Positions 51,605 to 59,384 of a stretch of 64,000 bases of DNA are shown piece after piece. Location: contig NZ_JAESIH010000037.1 in the NCBI RefSeq assembly GCF_016756745.1, positions 1 through 64,000 of the forward strand. Reading direction: 5' to 3'. The notes below the pieces were generated by a model, which was not told the origin of the DNA, searched no databases, and saw only the letters and a program-made list of their open reading frames with translations. The position numbers were made by a program, and so were the translations under genes. This stretch comes from Aminivibrio sp. (GTDB taxonomy: Bacteria > Synergistota > Synergistia > Synergistales > Aminobacteriaceae). Numbering within the stretch: position 1 is the stretch's first letter; the number at the start of each line of letters is the position of its first letter.

Positions 51605-52423
51605 CTATCCTTCCTTCCGGAAAAAATGATGGGCTTCTTCCACTGTTTCCTCCGGCGACGGCGTCCTGCCGGATCCTTTGGTCCTGACCAGGTGGAGAAG
51701 ATACTCGATATTTCCCATGGGACCGGTAATGGGAGAAAATGTCAGCCCCGCAGGGTGAAAATCGCCGTTCTCCTCGCAGAAGGAGAGAATATCTTTCAGA
51801 ACTGCTATGTGGTCGTCCTTCGCTCTGACCACTCCCCCTTTTCCGACCCGGCCTTTCCCGACCTCGAACTGGGGTTTCACCAGCAGGATGGCCTGCCCCT
51901 CGGAAGCGAGTACCAGCCGGATCGGGGGGATCAGGAGCTTCAGGGAAATAAAGGACGCGTCCGCCACAGCGAGGTCCGGGAGCTCCCGGAAATTTTCCGG
52001 GGTGAGCGACCGGGCATTGGTCCTTTCCATGACCACGACTCTTTCGTCATTCCGCAGAGACCATGCAAGCTGACCGTAACCCACGTCCACCGCATACACC
52101 TTCCGGGCCCCTCTTTCGAGAAGCACCTGGGTAAACCCTCCGGTGGAGGCCCCGATATCCACGCAGACCAAATCAACAGGAGAAACGGAAAAGGAATCCA
52201 GCCCCCGGAGAAGTTTGTGAGCTCCCCTGCTGACCCATTTTTCCCCGTCGTCCCGTACTTCAATCCGGGCATCCGCCGGAACCTGGGTGCCTGTCTTGTC
52301 CACCCGGGAACCGCCCACGAAGACCTTCCCCGCCAAAAGGAGAGCCTGGGCTTTCGATCTCGTCTCAACGAGCCCCCTAGATACGAGCAGCCTGTCGATG
52401 CGCTCTTTTTTGGAACTCGACAA
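51605..52423 (-). CDS. tlyA: TlyA-family rRNA (cytidine-2'-O)-methyltransferase
   Basis: TlyA methylates 16S and, in some bacteria, 23S rRNA at cytidine 2'-O positions; older annotations as hemolysin are misleading. The 272-residue protein has an S4 RNA-binding domain (about 7-66; RIDRLLVSRGLVETRSKAQALLLAG), GEKWVSRGAHKL, the SAM motif CVDIGASTGGFTQVLLERGA, and LVKPQFEVGKG. Its TTG start lies 47 nt inside the 3' end of dxs, an unusually long overlap, but the S4 domain requires this start. Confidence 0.93.
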   Translation of the reverse strand: MSSSKKERIDRLLVSRGLVETRSKAQALLLAGKVFVGGSRVDKTGTQVPADARIEVRDDGEKWVSRGAHKLLRGLDSFSVSPVDLVCVDIGASTGGFTQVLLERGARKVYAVDVGYGQLAWSLRNDERVVVMERTNARSLTPENFRELPDLAVADASFISLKLLIPPIRLVLASEGQAILLVKPQFEVGKGRVGKGGVVRAKDDHIAVLKDILSFCEENGDFHPAGLTFSPITGPMGNIEYLLHLVRTKGSGRTPSPEETVEEAHHFFRKEG

Positions 52424-54290
52424 AACGATTCACCACTTTCCCCGGAGTGAGGCCGCAATATTCCTCCTGCTCCAGGATTGTTCCTTGGGGAACAAAGATA
52501 TCAGGTACCCCCATCACGGAAACCGCAGCGGCGTTCTCCTCCCATGTGCCCCCGGCCAAAGCCGCTATGGCTTCTCCGGCGCCGCCCGTGGTGTATCCGT
52601 CCTCGGCCACGACGGCAAAAGAGTGGGAAGCCAGGAGTTCCCGCAGCTCTTTTTCGGGCAGGGGTTTAAGGCATCTCAGATCCACTACCGTTGGAAGGGG
52701 GGAAATCCCCGCGGACCGTGCCGTTTCTCTCGCCCTGAGCATGAGCTCCACTGTCTTTCCGTAACCTATGAGGGCCCACTCGCTTCCCGTCTCGAGTATT
52801 TCAGGCTTCAGCATGTCCGTATCGGGAGACGTTATCATGGAGTATATGGAGTATTGTTTTTTCAGGCAGGGAACGGCAGCCCCCCTGGGAAAGCGGATAA
52901 TCACAGGCCCCTTCTGTTTTCCAGAGAAAAGGAAGAGATTCCGGAGGGATTCCTCGTCTCGAGGAGCAGTCATGACAAGGTTGGGGACAGGCCTGGACCA
53001 GGGTATGTCCAAAAGCCCCTGGTGGGTCTCGCCGTCCTCGCCGACCAGACCTGCCCTGTCCACGGCGAAGATGACTGGAAGATTCTGCATGCAGACGTCA
53101 TGCACCACCTGGTCCATGGCCCGCTGCAGGAAGGTTGAATAGACGAAAACCACAGGCCTCAGTCCTCCCGCAGCCAATCCCGCCGCCATGGTCACCATGT
53201 GTCCTTCGGCGATTCCCACATCGAAAAACCTGTCAGGAAACCGGGATGCGAACTCGTCGAGCCGGCTCCCGCATTTCATGGCCGCCGTGAGGCAGACGAT
53301 CCGGCTGTCCTTTTCCGCCATACCGAGGACGATGTCGGCGGCAGCTTCGCTCCAGGATTTCCCCCCATTTTCGCCCGGTTCTTTCGGACGAGCGGGAGAA
53401 ACTCCGTGGAAAGCGGTGGGATTCCTCTCTGCCTGTACAAATCCCTTTCCTTTGACAGTCACGACGTGCAGAAGCACCGGCCGATCGTATTTTTTCGCCA
53501 GCTCGAAGGCGTTTTCCAGTTCTTCCGTATTGTGTCCGTCGAAGGGACCCCAGTAGTTTATGTCCATCTCGTCAAAAATATTGACGGGCTTGACGATGGT
53601 CTTGATATGGTCCTTCATCTTACCCAGGACATTCTCGAGAGCCTGCCCCCGGGGAAGGGTTGCGCAGGAATCCTTTATGGCCTTCTTGAGCCAGTTGTAG
53701 GCCGAACTGGAGCTCAGGCGGGCCAGATGGGTGGCCATGCCTCCCACCCTGGGGCTGATGGACATGGTGTTGTCGTTGAGAACATAAATCACTTTCGTCC
53801 CGGATTCCTTGGTATAATTCAGCGCTTCGAAGGCGAGTCCATTGAGCAGGGAGGCATCGCCGATGACGGCCACCACGTGGTGCTTCCGCCCCAGGACATC
53901 CCTCGCCTTGGCGTATCCCAGGGCAGCCGAGAGAGAGGTGCTGCTGTGGCCGGCGTCAAAATGGTCGAAAGGGCTTTCTCTCCTCCTCGGGAAACCGCTT
54001 ATCCCTCCCCACTGCCTGAGGGTATGAAACCGATCAAGTCTGCCGGTGAGAAGCTTGTAAGCATAGGCCTGGTGACCCACGTCGAAGAGGATGCGGTCTT
54101 CCGCAGGGTCAAAGGAACGCAGAAGAGAGAGAACGATTTCAACCGCACCAAGAGAAGATGCAAGGTGCCCCCCGTTTTTCATCACGACAGACGTGATCAG
54201 CCCCCGCAGTTCGCCGGCAAGAGCACTTATCTCCTCCCTCGAAAACCCTTTGAGGTCCCTATAGTCTTTCACCGTTTCCAGAATCGCCAT
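52377..54290 (-). CDS. dxs: 1-deoxy-D-xylulose-5-phosphate synthase
   Basis: Dxs condenses pyruvate and glyceraldehyde 3-phosphate in the first step of the MEP isoprenoid pathway. The 637-residue protein has GGHLASSLGAVEIVLSLLR, DVGHQAYAYKLLTGR, the ThDP motif GDASLLNGLAFEALN with NDNTMSIS, and the transketolase C-terminal domains with FPRGAA. Glycine-aspartate-alanine replaces the more common GDG in the ThDP motif, as in many Dxs enzymes. The frame continues 183 codons upstream across ispA, but the family N-terminus begins at MAILETVKDY (ATG 54290), 1 nt past the ispA stop. Confidence 0.94.
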   Translation of the reverse strand: MAILETVKDYRDLKGFSREEISALAGELRGLITSVVMKNGGHLASSLGAVEIVLSLLRSFDPAEDRILFDVGHQAYAYKLLTGRLDRFHTLRQWGGISGFPRRRESPFDHFDAGHSSTSLSAALGYAKARDVLGRKHHVVAVIGDASLLNGLAFEALNYTKESGTKVIYVLNDNTMSISPRVGGMATHLARLSSSSAYNWLKKAIKDSCATLPRGQALENVLGKMKDHIKTIVKPVNIFDEMDINYWGPFDGHNTEELENAFELAKKYDRPVLLHVVTVKGKGFVQAERNPTAFHGVSPARPKEPGENGGKSWSEAAADIVLGMAEKDSRIVCLTAAMKCGSRLDEFASRFPDRFFDVGIAEGHMVTMAAGLAAGGLRPVVFVYSTFLQRAMDQVVHDVCMQNLPVIFAVDRAGLVGEDGETHQGLLDIPWSRPVPNLVMTAPRDEESLRNLFLFSGKQKGPVIIRFPRGAAVPCLKKQYSIYSMITSPDTDMLKPEILETGSEWALIGYGKTVELMLRARETARSAGISPLPTVVDLRCLKPLPEKELRELLASHSFAVVAEDGYTTGGAGEAIAALAGGTWEENAAAVSVMGVPDIFVPQGTILEQEEYCGLTPGKVVNRFVEFQKRAHRQAARI

Positions 54291-54291
54291 G

Positions 54292-55194
54292 TCACTTCGT
54301 CCGTTCACAAAGATAATCCGAAAGATCGGAGAAAAATGCCGTCTCGCCCCGAACGCCTTCGAGGGCCGCTGAAGCGAGCCTGCTTTCGCCGGCCGCAAGC
54401 TCCCGGGCTTTCTGTAGACCGTATACGGCGACAAACGTTTTCTTGTTCTGCGACTCGTCCTTTCCGGGGGTTTTCCCCAGCTCTTCCGCCGTGGACGTAA
54501 CGTCGAGGATGTCATCCACAATCTGGAAGGCGAAGCCGAGATGGTCTCCGAAGGTTCCCAGAGCCGCCAGGGATTCCTCGTCGCCTCCCGCAAGGATCGC
54601 GCCTGAAAGGATCGACGCCCGAAGAAGGGCCGCTGTCTTTTGCCGGGTAACCTTCCAGGGAAAATCCGGGGAATCATCCATGCTCTGCCGGTCAATATCG
54701 AGAACCTGCCCTCCGCATATTCCCGCCGGACCGAGGGCATTCGCCAGAACGTGCATGGCCCCGCAGATCCGGTCATAGGGCAGTCCCAGGCCGGGGAGAG
54801 CGGCAAGAGGATACTCGAAAGCCCAGGCCAGAAGGGCATCCCCAGCGAGAATCGCGAGAGCGTCGCCGAAAAGGACGTGATTGGTTGGTTTTCCCCTTCT
54901 TAGGGTGTCGTTGTCCATGGCCGGGAGGTCGTCGTGAATAAGCGACGCGGTATGGATCATTTCGAGAGCGAGAGCGAGGGGAATCGTTTTTTCCCTTTCG
55001 AGCCCGAAAATCTCTCCGGCCTTTATGCAGAGCACGGGCCTCAGTCGCTTCCCTCCCGCCCTGAGAGAATAAGCCATGGATTCCATAAGCCTCGGGGGAA
55101 CAAGGGAGATCGGACGGGAGCAAAGATCTTCCAGGCTTGTTTCAACAAAATCCCTGGCGAGTTCAAACTGAAGATTGAAACTACATCCGTTCAT
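54292..55194 (-). CDS. ispA: Geranyl/farnesyl diphosphate synthase-type polyprenyl synthetase
   Basis: This 300-residue trans-prenyltransferase probably makes farnesyl diphosphate. It has the first aspartate-rich motif in LIHDDLPAMDNDTLRRGKPTNH (DDx4D, the bacterial short-chain type), GGKRLRPVLC, GGQVLDID, and the second motif FQIVDDILDVTS. ATG 55194 overlaps the xseB stop by 4 nt; the 35-codon longer frame lies inside xseB. Its neighbours dxs and xseB match the usual cluster and link it with the MEP pathway. Confidence 0.94.
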   Translation of the reverse strand: MNGCSFNLQFELARDFVETSLEDLCSRPISLVPPRLMESMAYSLRAGGKRLRPVLCIKAGEIFGLEREKTIPLALALEMIHTASLIHDDLPAMDNDTLRRGKPTNHVLFGDALAILAGDALLAWAFEYPLAALPGLGLPYDRICGAMHVLANALGPAGICGGQVLDIDRQSMDDSPDFPWKVTRQKTAALLRASILSGAILAGGDEESLAALGTFGDHLGFAFQIVDDILDVTSTAEELGKTPGKDESQNKKTFVAVYGLQKARELAAGESRLASAALEGVRGETAFFSDLSDYLCERTK

Positions 55195-55418
55195 TCCCCG
55201 TCCTCCTCGTTCGCCGCACCCCCGGAAAAAGGGACTTCCTTTCCGTCGGAGGAAAGAAGGGTGACTCTCTGCCTTGCCTCCCTGAGATAGGCCTGGCACT
55301 CCCTGATCCGAGCCACTCCCTTTTCGAAAAGCGCCAGAGCTTCTTCAAGGGGAAGGGCTTCCTTTTCAAGCCGTCCGACGATAGTCTCGATCTCGGCCAT
55401 TTTTTCGCTGAATTTCAT
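55191..55418 (-). CDS. xseB: Exodeoxyribonuclease VII small subunit
   Basis: XseB binds XseA to form exonuclease VII. The 75-residue product (from ATG 55418) begins MKFSEKMAEIETIVGRLEKEALPLEEALALFEKGVARIRECQAYL, which matches the family pattern of L-E-x-I-V-x-x-L-E followed by L-E-E-A-L-x-x-F-E-x-G. GGGAGGAG is 10 nt before the start. The large-subunit gene xseA, usually adjacent, is not in this window. Confidence 0.93.
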   Translation of the reverse strand: MKFSEKMAEIETIVGRLEKEALPLEEALALFEKGVARIRECQAYLREARQRVTLLSSDGKEVPFSGGAANEEDGE

Positions 55419-55590
55419 ATGCTCGCTCCTCCCTGAAGGATAACCAAAAACGGGCTGAAATACCGGTTGAGAATGCACACCAGCATATAACCGCAAAAGG
55501 AACGGGTGCCTTTTTATTCCGTCTTTTGCGGAACCTGTCGTATGACTGTTTACAGTATATCGTTCATTGGAGAAAAGAAAAAGGCACCTT
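55419..55590. other. Upstream region of xseB with nested inverted repeats
   Basis: CCGCAAAAG (55491-55499) pairs perfectly with CTTTTGCGG (55523-55531). GGTGCCTTTTT (55505-55515) is repeated in inverted orientation as AAAAAGGCACC at 55578-55588, next to the left end of repeat copy 4. ACTGTTTACAGT lies at about 55545-55556. The region must hold the xseB promoter on the minus strand, but I cannot identify a convincing -35/-10 pair. Confidence 0.45.
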
Positions 55591-55902
55591 CCTAAATCAG
55601 CAAATTTTTAAGGCAGAGGGAGTGTCGCCGGGCATAAGGTGAAGGCGCCCTCCCCAGGGGCGAAGAGATCCCACTCGGCGTTTTTTGCGGATGAATCCCC
55701 TGGGGGAGGTGAGGGGAGAGACTCCGGCACGGATGTCCGTTTCACAGGCAGGCAACAGGCGAACGCAGGAAGCCGCGGGGACTCGCATGGGCAGTTGTCA
55801 CGGACGACAATCTGCACCTGAAACCGACATCCGTGTCGGTTTCTCGGCCCGGGCGCTGTGCCCGGCGACATTCCCTCTGCCTGAAAATCCTGCGGATTGA
55901 GG
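55591..55902 (+). repeat. Intergenic structured repeat element, copy 4 (longest, with terminal inverted repeats)
   Basis: This 312-bp copy has near-perfect terminal inverted repeats: AGGCAGAGGGAGTGTCGCCG on the left and its complement with one mismatch on the right (about 24 bp), plus weaker outer complementarity between CCTAAATCAGCA and TGCGGATTGAGG. It contains the ATAAGGTGAAG, GCGAACGCAGG, GCAGTTGTC/GACAATCTGC and GAAACCGACA/TGTCGGTTTC modules of the family. No open frame inside it looks coding. Confidence 0.85.
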
Positions 55903-55933
55903 TTTGATTTCTTTTTTTCCTGCTGAAAAGTAT

Positions 55934-55962
55934 TTGCTCCCTGCTCCCCTCTGTGCTAGAAT
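55934..55962 (+). promoter_or_regulatory. Promoter of rpmB
   Basis: TTGCTC (55934-55939) and TAGAAT (55957-55962) are separated by 17 nt, giving a leader of about 48 nt before the rpmB ATG. It begins 32 nt after repeat copy 4. Confidence 0.6.
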
Positions 55963-56016
55963 TCTTCCGTTTGGTCGAATCCTAATCGAAATATATCGCA
56001 ACAAGGGGGCGAAATC

Positions 56017-56211
56017 ATGGCCAGAGTATGTGAATGCTGCGGAAGAGGCCCTGTAACCGGGAACGCCGTAAGCCATTCTAACCGCCACACCCGCAGACGG
56101 TGGCTCGTCAATCTCCGGAGTGTGAAAGCCGATGTCGGCGGCGGCGAGTCTCTCAGGATGAGGATCTGCACACGATGCCTCAAAGCCGGAAGAGTGAAGC
56201 GGGCTGTCTGA
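56017..56211 (+). CDS. rpmB: 50S ribosomal protein L28 (zinc-ribbon type)
   Basis: The 64-residue protein has the L28 pattern [22 protein letters not shown], then TRRRWLVNL and the C-terminal [12 protein letters not shown]. The two CxxC pairs (C5/C8 and the CTRC pair) form a zinc site, so this is the C+ version. AAGGGGGCG precedes the ATG. It is the only plus-strand gene in the right third of the window, and a terminator overlaps its last codons. Confidence 0.96.
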   Translation: MARVCECCGRGPVTGNAVSHSNRHTRRRWLVNLRSVKADVGGGESLRMRICTRCLKAGRVKRAV

Positions 56212-56225
56212 TCAGCCCGCTTTTT
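56199..56225 (+). terminator. Terminator spanning the convergent rpmB/thiN stop codons
   Basis: GCGGGCTG (56199-56206) and CAGCCCGC (56213-56220) form a perfect 8-bp stem with a 6-nt loop, followed by five T residues. It contains the rpmB stop and the last codons of convergent thiN. Confidence 0.88.
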
Positions 56226-56943
56226 CTCCTGAACCGAGGTAAACGCCCAGAATCCCTTTTCTGACGGAGATTCCGGGCTTTTCTTTTTCCACCAGCCTGT
56301 TGCTGACGGCGAAAGGCTGCCACGGAACAAGTTCGGCGTCGTCCAAGGTCCATTTCGTTCCTTCAAGAAACACACCCCCGCATTCCCCTCCAAGAGGCAG
56401 AAGAGAAAGGACGGAGTATCTCTCGTCCGTGACGTCCAATTGCCATTTTTCCCCGCCGTGAACCAGAAAGAGAACCTCCAGGTGATCGGCAAAAGCAAGA
56501 ACCCTGACTCTCCTCTCAGCCGCCCAGAGAGCGGAATGGACTGCTGACCAGAGGTGATCGAATCTTCCCCCCCAGCACCCGGAAACAATGACAGTCCGCT
56601 GCCCTTCTCCGGCAGCCCGGAAGAAGGCGAGCTGGAGATCCGTGAAATCCTTGTCGGCGGGAAAAGACTCGACTACTGTTGTGCCTGCCGAGGCGACCTG
56701 CTCCCAGAGGTCCGGCGGGGTGCTGTCACCGTCCCCGAGAAGCCTCGAAGGGGTGAACCCTGCCTTCATGCAGGGAACGAGTCCCGAATCGGCGCACCAG
56801 ACCTCTTTTCCCGGAAGGAACTCCCTGAGCCACTGCGGAGAAGGTTCTCTCCCGCCGGCGACTATGACCAGGGGCTCACGGGAAACATCGGCGCTGACGG
56901 CCGCCCTGACTCCTGGAAGGACGATCTCCCCCACGTCAGTCAC
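56212..56943 (-). CDS. thiN: Thiamine diphosphokinase
   Basis: This enzyme transfers diphosphate from ATP to thiamine. The 243-residue protein has the catalytic-domain motifs VIVAGG, WCADSGLVPC, LLGDGDSTPP, FPADKDFTDLQLAF and GCWGGRFDHLWS, then a thiamine-binding beta domain with YSVLSLLPLGG and GTKWTLDDAEL. The start is uncertain: GTG 56943 overlaps the ftsK stop by 8 nt with little room for a ribosome site, and GTG 56934 is possible. The catalytic domain starts about 24 residues in. It ends directly against rpmB. Confidence 0.92.
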   Translation of the reverse strand: MTDVGEIVLPGVRAAVSADVSREPLVIVAGGREPSPQWLREFLPGKEVWCADSGLVPCMKAGFTPSRLLGDGDSTPPDLWEQVASAGTTVVESFPADKDFTDLQLAFFRAAGEGQRTVIVSGCWGGRFDHLWSAVHSALWAAERRVRVLAFADHLEVLFLVHGGEKWQLDVTDERYSVLSLLPLGGECGGVFLEGTKWTLDDAELVPWQPFAVSNRLVEKEKPGISVRKGILGVYLGSGEKAG

Positions 56944-59383
56944 CCTGCCCGGAGGCGGACCGGAGCATTTCCCTGGCCCGCTCGTCGTCCACCATGATTT
57001 CTCTCGGCTTTGACCCTTCCGGTGGCCCCACTATTCCTATCTGCTCCATGGTGTCGATCAGCCGTGCGGCCCGGGTGAACCCGACCCGCAGCTGGCGCTG
57101 CAGCCTGCTTGCCGAAGCTATGCCCGTGCCCAGAACGATGTCCACGGCCTCTTCAAGCAGAGGGTCGTCAGCGTATGAGGTGTCGCCTCCTGAAGGGGCA
57201 TCCCCTCCCTGGTCTTCGATATCCACGTACTCGGGATCTCCGAAGACATTTCTGAGATAATTGATTATCTCAATGCTCTTCCCGTCATCGATAAATGGCG
57301 ACTGTACCCTGAGAGGCCTCGGATATCTCGAACTGACAAACAGCATGTCTCCCTTCCCAAGGAGCCGTTCCGCACCGGAAATGTCGATGATTGTCCGGGA
57401 GTCAGTCTGGGACGGAAGGGTAAAGGCAACCCTCGCAGGAACGTTCGCCTTGATGAGTCCAGTGATGACGTTCACCGATGGACGCTGGGTGGCAAGGATA
57501 AGATGAATTCCAGTCGCCCTGGCCATCTGGGCAAGTCTGCAGATGTAATCCTCCACTTCCTTCTGGGCTGTGAACATGAGGTCAGCCAGTTCGTCCACCA
57601 CGATCACTATGTACGGAAGCTGCGCTTTCGGCAGAACGCACTGGTTGTAGGACTTCAGGTTTCTTACCCTGGCGCGGGCAAAGATCTCGTACCGGTGCTC
57701 CATCTCCCGGACAGCCCAGGCAAGGGCCTGAACCGCCTTCTTAGGGGAGACCACCGGCTTGGCCAACACATGGGGAAGATTTTCGTACATGCTCATTTCC
57801 ACTCTCTTCGGGTCGATCAGAATGAGCCGGAGTTCCTCCGGCGAGCGGTATGAACAGAGCCCGGTGATGCAGCTCGTCACGAAAACGCTCTTTCCGGACC
57901 CGGTCGTTCCGGCCACCAGGAGGTGGGGCAGATCCTCGAGACCCACCACGAGGGGCCGTGAATCAACCCTCACGCCCATGGGCAGAGGGAGGTCGTATTC
58001 GTTATCCTGGAATATCTTGGACTCCAGGATTGTGCGGATGGAAATTCCCCGTCTCTTCGGGTTGGGTATCTCCACTCCTACGTAGGGCTTGCCCGGGATC
58101 GGCGCTTCAATCCGCAGTGAGGGAACGGTCAGGGCAACCGCCAGATCGTTGCTCAGACTGGCCACCTTGCTGACTTTTATTCCGGGAGCGAGCTGCATCT
58201 GGAACTGGATGACCGTGGGGCCGATGACCACGTCGGCCATCTCGGCGCTCACGCCGAAATCGGCGAGGGTAGCGATGATGGAAGCCGCCTGTTCCCGTAC
58301 CGTTTCATTGGACTCCTGGGAATCAAGAAGCTGCTTCGGCCCGAAAATATCCAGGGGAGGAGGGAAAGCGGCTCCCCGGACCTTTTTCTCTGTCCCTTCC
58401 AGTTCGTTGAACTCAATCTCCGGAAGGGCATGGGGATCCCTCTCATCTTCTCTTTCTTCCGTCTCTTCTTCATTATTGGACGGTCTTCCTTCCCCGCCGC
58501 CGAAAGCTACAGGCAACCTGTCGGCGGGAGGCTCGGATGAGGTTGTCTCCGTCTCCCTGCCGAGCTTCCGCAGAAAGAAATCGTCGTCGTCGCCGGCCAG
58601 GTCTTCAGTCCCATCCTGGGGCAAAGAAGCGGCTTCCCCTGTTCGTTCGGCACCGGGGGGAGGAATAATTCCGGACTCTTCCTGTTCGGCCGGAGAGGAG
58701 AAGGACCATGGCCGGGAGGTGCGGTTCCCTTCAGGATACGCTTCGGGAGCCATCTCCTGCTCAGCGGAAACGGGAGAGGGCCCCCGAACATCGTCTGCCG
58801 GGAAGGGCATGCGTTTCCACTTTTCACTCGAAATGGTCTTCACCAGCAGGGAAACCTTCCTTATTACCGCCGCGGGCTGGAAAAATCCGTAGAGGCTGGC
58901 CGAAAGAACCAAAAGTGCGGCGCCAAGAAGCAGGGTGCCAAGCGACCCGATGTTGCGGGTGAAAAAAATGGCAAGGCCGTCGCCCAAGTATCCCGGGGAC
59001 AGGACGGCCACCCCCTGAAATACAGCTGCCATCCGGAACAGCCCAAAGAGGAGAGCCGAGCAGAAAAACAGGAGGACCGTTCCCAGGAACTGCCGGATAA
59101 TACCCCCGGCCCCCGTCTTCAAAAGGTAGGAGACGCAGAGATATCCTCCGAAAAGAACGGGGATGATGACCGCTCCTCCCCAGTTTCTCAGCAGAGAAAA
59201 CCTGATCTCTTCGCCCCAGGCTCCCGTCCGGAGAGAAAAAATGGATGCCAGCACGTAGAGGAGAAAAGCAAGAACGAGAAAAGCGAACACTTCGATCCAG
59301 AGGGAAAGGATGCTTCCACCGCTTCTGTTCCTTTTTCCCCTGGACGATCTACGGGCCGCATCTTTATTTCCGAAAAAAATCAT
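56936..59383 (-). CDS. ftsK: DNA translocase FtsK/SpoIIIE
   Basis: FtsK pumps DNA during chromosome segregation at the septum. The 815-residue protein has a basic N-terminus, four to five membrane helices (about 28-165), a Pro/Glu/Ser-rich linker (about 185-320), the alpha/beta RecA-like motor (Walker A GTTGSGKSVF near residue 490; Walker B IVVVDELADLM), LATQRPSVNVITGLIKANVPARVAF and RLLGKGDMLF, and a C-terminal gamma winged-helix (LLEEAVDIVLGTGIASASRLQRQLRVGFTRAARLIDTMEQIGIVGP) that recognises KOPS-type sites. It starts 1 nt after tldD. Confidence 0.96.
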   Translation of the reverse strand: MIFFGNKDAARRSSRGKRNRSGGSILSLWIEVFAFLVLAFLLYVLASIFSLRTGAWGEEIRFSLLRNWGGAVIIPVLFGGYLCVSYLLKTGAGGIIRQFLGTVLLFFCSALLFGLFRMAAVFQGVAVLSPGYLGDGLAIFFTRNIGSLGTLLLGAALLVLSASLYGFFQPAAVIRKVSLLVKTISSEKWKRMPFPADDVRGPSPVSAEQEMAPEAYPEGNRTSRPWSFSSPAEQEESGIIPPPGAERTGEAASLPQDGTEDLAGDDDDFFLRKLGRETETTSSEPPADRLPVAFGGGEGRPSNNEEETEEREDERDPHALPEIEFNELEGTEKKVRGAAFPPPLDIFGPKQLLDSQESNETVREQAASIIATLADFGVSAEMADVVIGPTVIQFQMQLAPGIKVSKVASLSNDLAVALTVPSLRIEAPIPGKPYVGVEIPNPKRRGISIRTILESKIFQDNEYDLPLPMGVRVDSRPLVVGLEDLPHLLVAGTTGSGKSVFVTSCITGLCSYRSPEELRLILIDPKRVEMSMYENLPHVLAKPVVSPKKAVQALAWAVREMEHRYEIFARARVRNLKSYNQCVLPKAQLPYIVIVVDELADLMFTAQKEVEDYICRLAQMARATGIHLILATQRPSVNVITGLIKANVPARVAFTLPSQTDSRTIIDISGAERLLGKGDMLFVSSRYPRPLRVQSPFIDDGKSIEIINYLRNVFGDPEYVDIEDQGGDAPSGGDTSYADDPLLEEAVDIVLGTGIASASRLQRQLRVGFTRAARLIDTMEQIGIVGPPEGSKPREIMVDDERAREMLRSASGQGD

Positions 59384-59384
59384 A

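Noticed and set aside
51605-52423. TlyA as a hemolysin or virulence factor
   Set aside because: The S4 plus SAM-methyltransferase architecture and housekeeping operon context support an rRNA methyltransferase.
54291-54839. Upstream extension of dxs by 183 codons
   Set aside because: The extension overlaps ispA in another frame, and the conserved Dxs N-terminus starts at 54290.
55545-55556. ACTGTTTACAGT as an SOS (LexA) box
   Set aside because: Its spacing does not match either the CTGT-N8-ACAG or the GAAC-N4-GTTC type, and xseB lacks other SOS signals.
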